From JAUVKT01 sp942491535 (GTDB taxonomy: Bacteria; Bacteroidota; Bacteroidia; Bacteroidales; VadinHA17), in the NCBI GenBank assembly GCA_942491535.1, contig CALOBV010000026.1, forward strand, positions 298,162-362,161: a DNA stretch of 64,000 bases. The letters run 5' to 3'. Below, in pieces: positions 45,426-54,813 of the stretch; within the stretch, counting starts at the first letter, position 1, and each line of letters opens with the position of its first letter. The notes beneath the pieces are model-generated. The model was given only the letters and a program-made list of their open reading frames with translations, made no database searches and had not been told where the DNA came from. The translations under genes and the position numbers were made by a program.

Positions 45426-46673
45426 ATGACACCCAAATTTTCACATTACCAATGTTCACTTTGCGGCACGGAATATGGTCCCGATGAAGTGACCTACACC
45501 TGCCCCAAAGATGGCGGCAACCTGAACGTTATCCTCGATTACGAAGCCCTCAAAGCCAAGTACTCCCCGGATAAATTCATGGACCTGCCCGAAGCCTCGC
45601 TCTGGCGTTACCTGAACCTGCTGCCCGTGGGAGATCCCGGCGGACTGGGAACACCCCTCCGGCGCGCCGGCTGGACGCCCGTCTACCAGCCCACCCGCCT
45701 GGCCGAGAAACTTGGCCTGCAAAAACTTTGGATCAAGGATGAAAGCCCCAATCCCACTGCCTCATTCAAAGACCGGGCCAGCGCCATTGTGGTTGCCCGT
45801 GCCAATCAGATTGGTGCGGAAGTGACCGTGGCTGCCTCCACCGGCAATGCCGGTGCAGCCCTGGCTGGAATGGCCGCAGCTGTTGGCTCGCGGGCTGTGA
45901 TCTTTGCCCCCCGCACAGCTCCTCCCGCCAAAATTGCTCAACTGATCGTCTTTGGCGCCCAGGTTCTGCTGGTGGATGGCACCTATGACCAGGCTTTTGA
46001 CCTCAGCATTGAAGCGACGGAGAATTTCGGTTGGTATAACCGCAATACCGGCTTTAACCCCTTTACTGCTGAAGGCAAGAAGACCGCTGGGTTCGAAATC
46101 TGGGAGCAGGTCATCCGACAGCTCCCCAAAGGCAGCAAACCGCTGACCGTCTTCGTCCCGGTGGGCGATGGTAACATCATCTCCGGTGTGCATAAAGGCT
46201 TCAAAGACCTGCATGCCCTCGGTTGGCTGCCGCAAATGCCGCGGATCATCGGCGTTCAGTCCGAAGGGTCCGCTGCGATTGCCAACACCTTTAACCAGGG
46301 CGATGAAAACATCAAACCCGTCAGCGCCAGCACCCTGGCCGACAGCATCTCCGTGGATCTGCCGCGGGATGGCGTGCGTGCTATCCGGGCGGCCCGAGAG
46401 ACCGGCGGCACCTACCTGATCGTCCCCGATCAGGCAATCCTCAACGCCATTGCCGAACTCGGAAAGGTTGGGATCTTTGCAGAACCCGCTGCCGCCACCG
46501 CCTATGCCGGCCTGGTGAAAGCCGTGGATGAGCATGTTGTGGCCCCGGATGATCCGATCTTGGTGCTCAGCACAGGCAGCGGCCTGAAAGACGTCAAAGC
46601 TGCGATGCAGGCCGTCCATGAAGCGCCGATCATTGAACCGACGCTTTCAGCAGTAAAAAAGGTGCTTTTATGA
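45426..46673 (+). CDS. thrC: Threonine synthase
   Basis: 415 residues. It starts with a zinc-ribbon-like segment (CSLCGTEYGPDEVTYTCPKDGG, two CxxC-like pairs), seen in the archaeal/thermophile-type ThrC. The PLP Lys is in PTASFKDRAS near residue 118 and the phosphate loop in STGNAGAALAG near 140. It converts O-phosphohomoserine into threonine. No thrA or thrB is adjacent. The stop overlaps the GT2 start (ATGA at 46,670). Given the location next to catabolic genes, a role as another PLP lyase is possible but the housekeeping assignment is simpler. Confidence 0.85.
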   Translation: MTPKFSHYQCSLCGTEYGPDEVTYTCPKDGGNLNVILDYEALKAKYSPDKFMDLPEASLWRYLNLLPVGDPGGLGTPLRRAGWTPVYQPTRLAEKLGLQKLWIKDESPNPTASFKDRASAIVVARANQIGAEVTVAASTGNAGAALAGMAAAVGSRAVIFAPRTAPPAKIAQLIVFGAQVLLVDGTYDQAFDLSIEATENFGWYNRNTGFNPFTAEGKKTAGFEIWEQVIRQLPKGSKPLTVFVPVGDGNIISGVHKGFKDLHALGWLPQMPRIIGVQSEGSAAIANTFNQGDENIKPVSASTLADSISVDLPRDGVRAIRAARETGGTYLIVPDQAILNAIAELGKVGIFAEPAAATAYAGLVKAVDEHVVAPDDPILVLSTGSGLKDVKAAMQAVHEAPIIEPTLSAVKKVLL

Positions 46674-47620
46674 AAAGACCTACCTTTTCCATCATTGCGC
46701 CAATCTATAACGAACTGGAAAACATCCCCGAGCTTTATCCGCGGGTGCGCGATGTGATGGATCAGACCGGCGAACCCTGGGAACTGATCCTGGTGGACGA
46801 CGGTTCCAAGGATGGTTCAACAGACGTCATCCGCAAACTGGCTGAGAATGATGAACGGGTTCGCCCGATCATCTTTGCCCGCAACTTCGGCCACCAGATC
46901 GCCGTGACCGCCGGACTGGATTTCAGCCGCGGGGACGCCGTGATCATCATCGATGCTGACCTGCAGGACCCGCCAGAAGTAATGCTCCAGTTGATCGAGA
47001 AATGGCGCGAGGGTTACGAGGTGGTCTATGCCGTGCGGGCTGAACGCGAGGGTGAAACCTGGTTCAAGAAAACCACTGCCGCACTTTTTTACCGGCTGAT
47101 CTATAAGATCACCGATGTTGATATTCCACTGGATACGGGCGATTTCCGCCTGATGGACCGCAAAGTCGTAGCCGTGATGGATAAGATGCGGGAGAAGCAC
47201 CGTTTCCTGCGCGGGATGTCCACCTGGGTCGGTTTTAAACAGATCGGCGTGGAATACAAACGCCATGCCCGCTTTGCCGGTGAGACCAAGTATCCTCTCA
47301 AGAAAATGATCCAATTGGCGTTGAATGCCATCACCAGCTTTTCCTATTTCCCCCTCCAACTGGCCACCTATCTTGGCTTCATCTGTGCGGGGTTGGCTGT
47401 GATTGCGATCCCGGTGGTTGCGATCCTGCGTCTCACAACAGGAACGGTCCTGTTAGGGCAGGCCACCACTTTGACGATTGTACTCTTCCTCGGTGGTGTG
47501 CAGCTGATCAGCCTGGGGATCATCGGTGAATACATCGGCCGGATCTATGATGAGGCCAAAGGGCGCCCGCTCTATATCGTCGCCGAAGCCCCGGAGGACA
47601 TGGAAAATCCGGAAGCCTAA
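46670..47620 (+). CDS. GT2 glycosyltransferase, DPM1/GtrB-like, membrane-anchored
   Basis: 316 residues. The GT-A domain spans 1-230: IIAPIYNELENI, LVDDGSKDGS, the metal-binding DADLQDPPE, and the acceptor-site LDTGDFRLMDRK. Two membrane helices follow (about 235-262 and 268-295), ending with the YIGRIYDEAKGRPLYIV tail typical of polyprenyl-phosphate sugar transferases. It loads a sugar onto a lipid carrier at the inner membrane face. The overlap with thrC seems fortuitous operon packing. Confidence 0.9.
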   Translation: MKRPTFSIIAPIYNELENIPELYPRVRDVMDQTGEPWELILVDDGSKDGSTDVIRKLAENDERVRPIIFARNFGHQIAVTAGLDFSRGDAVIIIDADLQDPPEVMLQLIEKWREGYEVVYAVRAEREGETWFKKTTAALFYRLIYKITDVDIPLDTGDFRLMDRKVVAVMDKMREKHRFLRGMSTWVGFKQIGVEYKRHARFAGETKYPLKKMIQLALNAITSFSYFPLQLATYLGFICAGLAVIAIPVVAILRLTTGTVLLGQATTLTIVLFLGGVQLISLGIIGEYIGRIYDEAKGRPLYIVAEAPEDMENPEA

Positions 47621-47681
47621 ACGAACCTTCTCTAAACCAGATTAGTCCAAAATCTCAAAACACAATCCTCAAAAAAGAGGA

Positions 47682-47719
47682 TATAATAGACATGTAATTG
47701 TCTGACAAATACTAAGGAG
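47682..47719 (+). promoter_or_regulatory. Promoter with GntR-type operator before the TrpB-like gene
   Basis: TATAAT at 47,682-47,687 is a perfect -10. Eleven bases later, TTGTCTGACAA (47,698-47,708) is a palindrome with arms TTGTC/GACAA, the exact reverse complement of the copy at 40,025-40,035. AAGGAG at 47,714-47,719 is the ribosome site for the ATG at 47,728. The operator would sit over or just after the start of transcription. Confidence 0.65.
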
Positions 47720-47727
47720 TCCTTTTA

Positions 47728-49194
47728 ATGGCAAAAATCGACCTCACCGTTTATCCTGATCGACTTGAACGAACGATTCAACGCGTTCGCGAGCGCAACA
47801 TCATCATCCCCACCTTCGCCCAAATGCGCAACCCCAGCCTGGTGCCCGACAAGATTAAAGAACAACTGAAAACCGTTGGTCTTTGGGACCTGGATCCCCG
47901 CAACTTGTTCCGGATCACCTGGCACAACGAACCAAAGGCTTCTGGTGGCCTTTTCGGCGGCTTGAACTATATCGAGTTCCCCGAGAGCCTTACAGGTACC
48001 CCCGCCCGGATCGTGGCCTTGGTTGGCAAGTGGTTCCCCACCGGTGCGCACAAAGTTGGCGCAGCCTTTGGCTGTTTGGTGCCCCGCCTGGTCACCGGTC
48101 AATTTGACCCCACTCAGCAGAAGGCTGTCTGGCCTTCGACGGGCAACTACTGCCGTGGCGGCGCCTATGACTCCGCCCTGCTGGCCTGCGAATCCATCGC
48201 CATCCTCCCTGAGGAAATGAGCAAGGAACGTTTTGAGTGGCTCGCCAGCATCGCCGGCGAAACCATCAAGACCCCCGGTTCCGAATCCAACGTCAAAGAG
48301 ATCTTTGACAAATGCTGGGAACTGCGCAATTCCGGTGAAGACCTGATGATCTTCAACCAGTTTGATGAATTCGGCAACTACCTCTGGCACTATGACATCA
48401 CCGGCCACGCCATGGAAGAACTGGTCCAGCAGCTCGCTGGCCCCAATGACACCTACCGCGGTATGGTCTCCGCCACCGGTTCAGCCGGCACGATCGCCAG
48501 CGGCGATTTCATGAAGCAGAAATTCCCCGGCAGTTTCGTGGCTGCTTCCGAAGCCGTCCAGTGCCCGACCCTCTATGAGAACGGTTTTGGCGCTCACCGG
48601 ATCGAAGGCATCGGCGACAAGCATGTGCCCTGGATCCATCATGCCAGCAACACTGATTACATCGTCGCTATTGATGACAATGCCGTTGTCAACCTGGCCC
48701 GGGTCTTCAATGAGCCCGAAGGCCGCACCCACCTGGTGAATTCCGGCGTGCCAACAGAGATCGTTGAAAACCTGGACCTGCTGGGCTTCTCCAGTATCTC
48801 CAACCTGCTCTCAGCCATCAAAGTTGCGAAATATCGTGAACTGACCGAGAACGACATCGTTGTGACTGTCCTGACCGACTCAATGGAACTTTACAACAGC
48901 CGCCTGCACGAAATGCGTGAGGAAATGGGCGAATATTCCGAGAAAGCCGCAGCCGTCGATGACAGCCGCTGGCTGAAGGGCCTCGCCACCGATTACCTCG
49001 AAGATCTGACTTACATTGGACAGAAACGCATCCACAACCTGAAGTACTTCACCTGGGTTGAACAACAGGGCAAGACCTATCAGGAGATCAAGGACCAATG
49101 GTACCAGCGTGATTACTGGACCGAGTTACAGGCCGAGATCCCCGCTATTGATGCAAAGATCGAGGAGTTCAACGCCAAGGTTGGACTGCTCTAA
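47728..49194 (+). CDS. TrpB-like fold-type II PLP enzyme, function unassigned
   Basis: 488 residues, uninterrupted. The PLP Lys is likely in FPTGAHKVGAAFG (about residue 111), a TrpB-like GAHK motif. PSTGNYCRGGAYDSA near 137 is the glycine-rich phosphate loop region, and SATGSAGTIASGDF near 250 the second. It is longer than cysteine synthase or TrpB, with a 90-residue helical C-terminus. It is not YgeX by motif, although both are fold-type II. The shared operator with the amidohydrolase promoter places it in the same regulon, so a lyase acting on a diamino acid or ureido amino acid is a reasonable guess. I do not know its exact family. Confidence 0.75.
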   Translation: MAKIDLTVYPDRLERTIQRVRERNIIIPTFAQMRNPSLVPDKIKEQLKTVGLWDLDPRNLFRITWHNEPKASGGLFGGLNYIEFPESLTGTPARIVALVGKWFPTGAHKVGAAFGCLVPRLVTGQFDPTQQKAVWPSTGNYCRGGAYDSALLACESIAILPEEMSKERFEWLASIAGETIKTPGSESNVKEIFDKCWELRNSGEDLMIFNQFDEFGNYLWHYDITGHAMEELVQQLAGPNDTYRGMVSATGSAGTIASGDFMKQKFPGSFVAASEAVQCPTLYENGFGAHRIEGIGDKHVPWIHHASNTDYIVAIDDNAVVNLARVFNEPEGRTHLVNSGVPTEIVENLDLLGFSSISNLLSAIKVAKYRELTENDIVVTVLTDSMELYNSRLHEMREEMGEYSEKAAAVDDSRWLKGLATDYLEDLTYIGQKRIHNLKYFTWVEQQGKTYQEIKDQWYQRDYWTELQAEIPAIDAKIEEFNAKVGLL

Positions 49195-49518
49195 TCTCCC
49201 TTTCACAGTTGAATCAAAAACTCCCGGACGCAAATTCGCCGGGAGTTTTTGATTAAATTGCCTTGTCATTGCGAGACCCTACAAGTAATAAAAAACCTCC
49301 CGATAATCACGTTCGGGAAGTTTCAATTTGTTCAACCCCATCCCGACTTCGTCACCCTTCCCCTTTGGTACCAAGGGGAAGGATGGATGCGTTAGCAGCC
49401 AGGAAGGGGCCATTTTTATATATAAAGCCCTTGTGTCACGCTAGAAGCGCGACCTACACTTTCCCACGATAAATTCCATGATAGAATTCCCAAAGACCTC
49501 ACAAACAAAGGGGACATC
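49195..49518 (+). terminator. Terminator and hairpin-rich spacer after the TrpB-like gene
   Basis: AATCAAAAACTCCCGG (49,212-49,227) and CCGGGAGTTTTTGATT (49,239-49,254) form a perfect 16-bp stem with an 11-base loop, a strong terminator. The rest of the 324-base spacer has a second hairpin CCTTCCCCTT-T-GGTACC-AAGGGGAAGG (49,356-49,382, one bulged base), which looks like a dispersed palindromic repeat. No gene is visible. Confidence 0.85.
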
Positions 49519-50082
49519 ATGAGCAGTATCCTTCCTGAAACAGCCCTGATCCTGATTGCCATCCTGCCATCCCAGCGCGATTTCGACATCGCTCGCCTGT
49601 TTGGCTGGTATCGCATTCCGCTGAAAAGTGCGCCTAAGGTGATCTCCGTTGATTATCTGGCTTTCTACCAAACCAAGGTCTTTGGCGAGGCGGAGCGCTG
49701 GCAAATTGCCTATGTCGCCAGCATTCTTGGCCACGAGCTTACCCGGCGGCGTGACCTAATCCGGGATGAGCCTAACCATCCCCGGGCGCAGGAGGAATAT
49801 TTCAAATTACAGATCGGCCCCCTGCAGCGCCTGGAGCACCCGATCCCAGCCGGTGAATGGAAGCGAATAACTTTCTTCTATACCACCGGGGAACAATTCC
49901 AAACCGCCCAGACGATCAACGATCTGGTAATCAAAGCTCAGGAAGAACGAGATGTGCTATGGCATTCCCTGCGCGAGCGCGCCTTGCAGGCCAATGAATA
50001 TCAGGCTGATAAGCTCCCCGAAACAGCCTTAGACCCAGCCATCCTGGCCCTGCTGGGTGGTCTCAGCGCTTTCGGAAAATAA
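49519..50082 (+). CDS. Conserved hypothetical protein, unknown function
   Basis: 187 residues, cytoplasmic, preceded by GGGG-ACATC ribosome-site-like text. It contains FGWYRIPLKSAPKVISVDYLA near residue 27 and FGEAERWQIAYVASILGHELT near 55. It resembles small proteins seen in Chloroflexota, but I know no function or named domain. The ending DPAILALLGGLSAFGK is alpha-helical. It converges on cspA with a hairpin terminator between them. Confidence 0.6.
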   Translation: MSSILPETALILIAILPSQRDFDIARLFGWYRIPLKSAPKVISVDYLAFYQTKVFGEAERWQIAYVASILGHELTRRRDLIRDEPNHPRAQEEYFKLQIGPLQRLEHPIPAGEWKRITFFYTTGEQFQTAQTINDLVIKAQEERDVLWHSLRERALQANEYQADKLPETALDPAILALLGGLSAFGK

Positions 50083-50166
50083 TCAACCTAATACCTTTTC
50101 GAATATCTGGATGTTTCTCACCTAACCCCCAATTGCCTATCATGTTCACACTTACTTAAAATAATA

Positions 50167-50195
50167 ACCGGCCAGTTTGCGGAAACCTGGCCGGT
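50167..50195. terminator. Bidirectional terminator hairpin between convergent genes
   Basis: ACCGGCCAG (50,167-50,175) pairs with CTGGCCGGT (50,187-50,195), with an inner TTT/AAA extension. It lies between the hypothetical gene and cspA, which face each other. No clear T-run follows. Confidence 0.55.
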
Positions 50196-50225
50196 ATAGT
50201 AATCAGATTATTTAAGTCTCTCGAC

Positions 50226-50435
50226 TTACAGGGGTAGGACATCCTTGGCCTGAAGACCCTTGGGGCCTTGTTCCACGGAAAATTCGACTTTCTGGTCCTC
50301 TTTCAGGGATTTGAAGCCTGAACCAGTGATCGCGGAGAAATGTACAAATACGTCATCTCCCTGCTCACGAGCGATAAAACCAAAGCCTTTTGCATCATTG
50401 AACCATTTCACGGTTCCAATTTCTTTTTCTGCCAT
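50226..50435 (-). CDS. cspA: Cold-shock domain protein
   Basis: 69 residues, the entire CspA fold. The RNA-binding motifs KGFGFI (RNP1) and VFVHFS (RNP2) are present, with GTVKWFN at the start. It binds single-stranded RNA and melts secondary structure. The upstream 120 bases are AT-rich with A-runs (about 50,490), long enough for a structured 5' leader as is usual for csp genes, though no specific element was identified. Confidence 0.96.
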   Translation of the reverse strand: MAEKEIGTVKWFNDAKGFGFIAREQGDDVFVHFSAITGSGFKSLKEDQKVEFSVEQGPKGLQAKDVLPL

Positions 50436-50646
50436 TCTAACTGTTTCCTTTTGTAAAAGTGTTGATAATTGTGAAGTCTAAATTAGTGAAAAAAAAAGCA
50501 CCAACCAGTCTCCGCAGGTCTGGATGGTTGCTACCTTTCCAAAAACTCACTTCACTTCTATAAAACTATACCAGATTAATTGGATTTGTCAATCATTTAA
50601 TTTTCTTTGTGAAGGCCTATGTTTTTTCCCAAAGATAAGACTAAGG

Positions 50647-51583
50647 TCAATCCTCCTGCGTCAATGCACATGTAAAGGTGATTTGAACCATATTACCCGA
50701 CTCATCCTCTTCCAGGAAGCCACCCCACATGGTAACAACATTTTCCTGAAAGGATATAAACAAGTCACCTTCATCATCGGTGAATCCATACCGATTTTCC
50801 CCAATTTTCTGATAAGGCCCATTGCCACTATAATAAACGCCTTCTTCCGAAAATGCCCAGGTCACAATTTCAGAATATTCGTCCGTCAAATCATCAGAAT
50901 AAATGCAATAAATTTCATAAGTATGAGTCCCTTGATGAACAGCTTCTGCTGCGGTCAATCCTATGGTAGGTTCATCCTGAGTAGGGATGTCCTGATCCTC
51001 CACAGAAACAGAAAATTCCCTAGCGCCTTCACCAATCGGGATTGTGCGGATAAAGAGCAGCTCTTCACCGCGCAGCCCAACATCCAACCCTTTTAGGTAA
51101 ACCAGAGAAACGTCCTCCTGAAAGGCATCTTCCAGAGATTCCATTGCGAATGTATCCACTTCCGTCACCCGCAGCAGGCCGCTCAAGCCCATCTCCGCGT
51201 TGAATTGCCAGGGGGAAATAGATCGTCACGAAATCCACTGCATCCACCGGCTCGGCATCATTGCTATCAGAAAAAATTTCGCCATTACGAAAAGTCACTT
51301 CATAGCCAAGATGATCGTAATACCAGGTTTCTTCCCGCATACCATCCAAGAACATCAACACAAACCGATTAGGCACTCCCTTAGTCAGCAACACCTGCCG
51401 CTGTGCGCCGCTCAGGTCCATCGGCTCCAGCACAGCTTCATCTTTAATGATTACATCGTAACTATCGGGTATGACTGCAGCTGGTTCTTCTTGTGCATCA
51501 GTGGAGGAAGAAAGAAAAGGCAGGTTACAAGCCAAAGAGGCCGCAACTAATACAAATATCGCCCAAAGGATTGTCTTTTTCAT
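50647..51583 (-). CDS. Putative lipoprotein sharing a C-terminal module with its neighbour, one frameshift
   Basis: About 311 residues after correcting a shift near 51,210. The N-terminus MKKTILWAIFVLVAASLACN is a lipoprotein signal with Cys19. The C-terminal 95 residues begin LTAAEAVHQGTHTYEIYC and end VQITFTCALTQED. The same pattern (LTSAELANQGTHNYMMTC ... DIICTAVFN) closes the next gene upstream, so the two are tandem relatives. The module looks all-beta with a conserved Cys pair that could form a disulfide. Function unknown. The genes are 8 bases apart on the minus strand. Confidence 0.65.
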
Positions 51584-51591
51584 ATCGCTCC

Positions 51592-53115
51592 CTAATTAAA
51601 CACTGCGGTACATATAATATCGACAGTATTCGTCTGCCCATTGCTATCAGTCTCGGTGAAAAATGATTGGACGGTATAACCACCTGAGGTAAAGGTCAGG
51701 ATTGTGCCATAAGAATTTTGATACATATTAGAACCCACCTTCGCAAAAAACCCCTCACCCGCGAGATTCACACCATCTGCCGTAAATCCTATCGTCGCTG
51801 AGGTGGAAATACTACTACTTACCCCCTCACTCTCACAAGTCATCATGTAATTATGCGTCCCCTGGTTAGCCAGTTCCGCGGATGTAAGCCCTGTGATCGT
51901 CCCTGTACTGCCCGCGTCCGGGGGTGTCGTGCTTTGGCCATCATCATCAACCCCAACCCCCTGGTCCCAAGTGGTACCGTCATTGGTCGAATCATTCATA
52001 GATTCAGCCTTATCCAATGCATCAGCGGCCGCCTGGAATTTCTCAGGATCCTTTAGGGTATTTAATAATTCATCGATCCATTTTTCCGTCTCAGGAGCTT
52101 CCCCCTTAAAACCATCACATTTCCCGGTTGGGGTTGGTGAATAACTAGCATTGACATAAACTTCCCGTGTCAGTCGGTAATCGGTGCTTGAACCACTGCT
52201 AATCCAACCATGAATGATCGCCTTGTCATAATCCCTTAGTCCATCCCCATCCGTATCATAATCGGTCAGCCAATCCACACAGAAAACATAATTTCCCTGA
52301 GGAAAGCCTGCTTTAAGAACTTCAGAATCACCCGGCACAAAAAGGTTAAGGCCAGGGGCCCAGGATTCCAAACCAAGGGGTGGTTCATAATATTCAATTA
52401 ACACTCGCACTTCTCTTCCGCCCATATTGATAAAAATTAATGGCTGGAGAACGATCTCGTCCGGGTCAAAAGCCCCGGAACGGAGACCTGCATAATAGTC
52501 ACGTTCATTGGTGTAGCTTTGAACCACAAGCTCTAGCCCGTCAGGGATCGTCGTTGCTACCTGTCCATCCAAGTTTCTATTCAGCGAATCTTCGGTATTT
52601 TTACTCAGTCGTTCCTGAAGCATATCCAACAAAAGGGGATTAGGCCTCGGCCCGGAAGAAAGAGCGCTATTATAGAGATCAAATGGGTCGCTATCTTGAT
52701 CTGTTATATTCCGAAATTTTTGAAAATTTTCATCATTTGCATCAATCAATCCCCGAAAAAGCCCTATCGCCGCTGCCAAGCCGCCAAACTTCTGATTCTT
52801 GATTTTCTGATCCAGTGCATTCACGATCATGCTTCGCTGATCAGCCAAGGCCGCAGCAGTTGTTTCACTCTGGCGGATATAACTCTTTTGGGTGTAGTAC
52901 TCGTCCACAAGGTCACGGATATTGGACAGGTCGGCTGTATCCATTACACCATCCATGCGGTCATCTGCCACAGCCATCAATGCCAGGGTAATTATAAAAT
53001 CATCATCATTTTCCGCTTGTGCAGAAGTTGTCTGTGATGGGCAAAACAAAGGGAGTAGAAAAATTAGCAGCCAAAAAATATATAACCATGAGTGACGTTC
53101 GGCTGATCGTTTCAT
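51592..53115 (-). CDS. Secreted protein with duplicated C-terminal module, unknown function
   Basis: 507 residues. A signal peptide runs to about residue 32 (FLLPLFCPSQTTSAQA). Residues about 45-180 are helical, 200-350 probably beta, then a low-complexity linker rich in Asp, Thr and Ser (about 385-405). The C-terminal module (LTSAELANQGTHNYMMTC to the end) is shared with the downstream lipoprotein. I recognise no catalytic motif. Export and the low-complexity linker fit a surface or adhesion role, which is a guess. Confidence 0.62.
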   Translation of the reverse strand: MKRSAERHSWLYIFWLLIFLLPLFCPSQTTSAQAENDDDFIITLALMAVADDRMDGVMDTADLSNIRDLVDEYYTQKSYIRQSETTAAALADQRSMIVNALDQKIKNQKFGGLAAAIGLFRGLIDANDENFQKFRNITDQDSDPFDLYNSALSSGPRPNPLLLDMLQERLSKNTEDSLNRNLDGQVATTIPDGLELVVQSYTNERDYYAGLRSGAFDPDEIVLQPLIFINMGGREVRVLIEYYEPPLGLESWAPGLNLFVPGDSEVLKAGFPQGNYVFCVDWLTDYDTDGDGLRDYDKAIIHGWISSGSSTDYRLTREVYVNASYSPTPTGKCDGFKGEAPETEKWIDELLNTLKDPEKFQAAADALDKAESMNDSTNDGTTWDQGVGVDDDGQSTTPPDAGSTGTITGLTSAELANQGTHNYMMTCESEGVSSSISTSATIGFTADGVNLAGEGFFAKVGSNMYQNSYGTILTFTSGGYTVQSFFTETDSNGQTNTVDIICTAVFN

Positions 53116-53376
53116 TTCCTATACACCTTCCTGGCTAATTATCTTTACATCAGGGCTGCAATGATAGCATCATTTCTTTATTATATTAATGAAAACCCAC
53201 CCATAACTTCAATCCCTATTTTACCTTAAACCATTAATATACTCCCTAAGACAACCTTGAAACTTATATTATTCCAACCCCTCTCTAAACCCTCGTGACT
53301 TATCCTTTTACCTAATATCTGCTAAAATCATTAACGAGGAAATTTTATCCACATCAGCATATTTTGGAGCATCAAA
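53116..53376. other. AT-rich spacer before hydantoinase
   Basis: About 260 bases between divergently transcribed genes, so it should hold promoters for both. No operator of the TTGTC-W-GACAA type is present here, unlike the amidohydrolase and TrpB-like promoters. Confidence 0.5.
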
Positions 53377-54797
53377 ATGGCTACTTTGATAAAAAACGGC
53401 ACCTTAATCACGGCCAGCGAAACCTATAAAGCTGACATTCTCATTGAAAATGAAAAGATCGCCCTGATCGGCGAAAACCTCACCCATCCCAACGCGGATG
53501 TCGTCGATGCCACCGGGCTTTATGTCCTCCCGGGCGGGATTGACGCGCATGTCCATCTGGATTTACCAATGTTCGGCACGGTATCCTCCGATGACCATTA
53601 CACCGGGATGAAGGCCGCAGCGTTTGGCGGCACAACCACAGTGATCGACTTTGTTCCCCAGGATGAAGGCACCCTGGCGGAAAATATCGACCGCTGGCGC
53701 GCCAAAGCAGACCCGAAAGCTGCGCTGGATTACGGCTTCCACATGAACATCACCCGCTTCGATAAAGACGTGGCCAAGGAGATCTTCACCCTGCCCGATC
53801 TAGGGATCACCAGCCTCAAAGTTTTCACCGCCTATAACGGCCGCCTGCGCCTGCAGGATGGCGAGATCTTCCGGGTGATGCGAGTTGCCAAATCGGCCGG
53901 CATCCTGACCCTGGTGCACGCTGAAAACGGGGATGTGATTGATATTCTGGTCGAAGAAGCCCTGCAAGCCGGCAACACCGATCCAATCTATCATGCCAAG
54001 ACCCGCCCTGCCTGGGGCGAGGTGGAAGCTTCCTTGCGAGCTGCCGCCCTGGCCGCCCAGGCTGGTGATGCGCCGCTCTATCTCGTGCATATGAACACCG
54101 CCGGTGAGGTGGACCAACTTCAGTATGCCCGCGAACACGGCCTCAATATGATGGGCGAGACCTGTCCGCAGTATCTGTTCTTTGACGAAAATGACCTCCG
54201 CCGCCCGGATGGGGCTAAATGGATCTGCTCCCCACCCATGCGCACCCGCGCTGATAATGAGCGCGTTTGGGAAGGCCTGGAAAAAGGATCATCCAGGTTG
54301 TTTCCACCGATCACTGCCCCTTCTTCTATGACGGCTCCCAGCCGATTGACTACGAAGGCAAGCCCATCGCCATCCCCGGTAAAGAACTCGGTAAAGGCGA
54401 TTTCACCAAGATCCCCAACGGCCTGCCCGGCGTTGGCGACCGGATGCCGGTGCTATGGACCGAAGCTGTTGACAGCGGCCGGCTGACCCCCAACCAGTTC
54501 GTCGCCCTGCATGCCACCAACCCAGCCCGCATCTTCGGGCTCTACCCGCAGAAAGGCTCTCTGATCCCCGGTGCGGATGCCGATATCGCCATTTGGGACC
54601 CCAACAAGGAACTAACCTATGGCGTTGAGGTCGCCAAGCACCGCACAGACTACAACCTTTATGAAGGCTGGCAGCTCAAAGGCTTCCCCGTGATGGTTTT
54701 CCTGCGCGGACAGAAGATCGTTGATCATGGCAACTGGTATGGTAAACCCGGTATGGGAAAATTCCTGCACCGGCGTGAAGGCGAAATCCTGGCCTGA
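53377..54797 (+). CDS. Dihydropyrimidinase / D-hydantoinase, one frameshift
   Basis: About 473 residues, with one shift near 54,284. Metal motifs: GGIDAHVHLD (His58, His60), the carboxylated Lys148 in TSLKVFTAYNG, LVHAENG near residue 181, YLVHMNT near 235, and after the shift STDHCPFFYD with the catalytic Asp. It opens cyclic diamides such as dihydropyrimidines, hydantoins or allantoin-like rings. In E. coli and clostridia a hydantoinase (HyuA) belongs to the same gene sets as YgeW and SsnA, so it fits the nitrogen catabolism theme although it is 9 kb away from the carbamoyl unit. Confidence 0.9.
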
Positions 54798-54813
54798 GCC
54801 CTAACTGATCCCG

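Noticed and set aside
45426..46673. Threonine synthase as the diaminopropionate lyase of the purine set
   Set aside because: Motifs and the N-terminal zinc ribbon match ordinary ThrC, and a terminator separates it from carbamate kinase.
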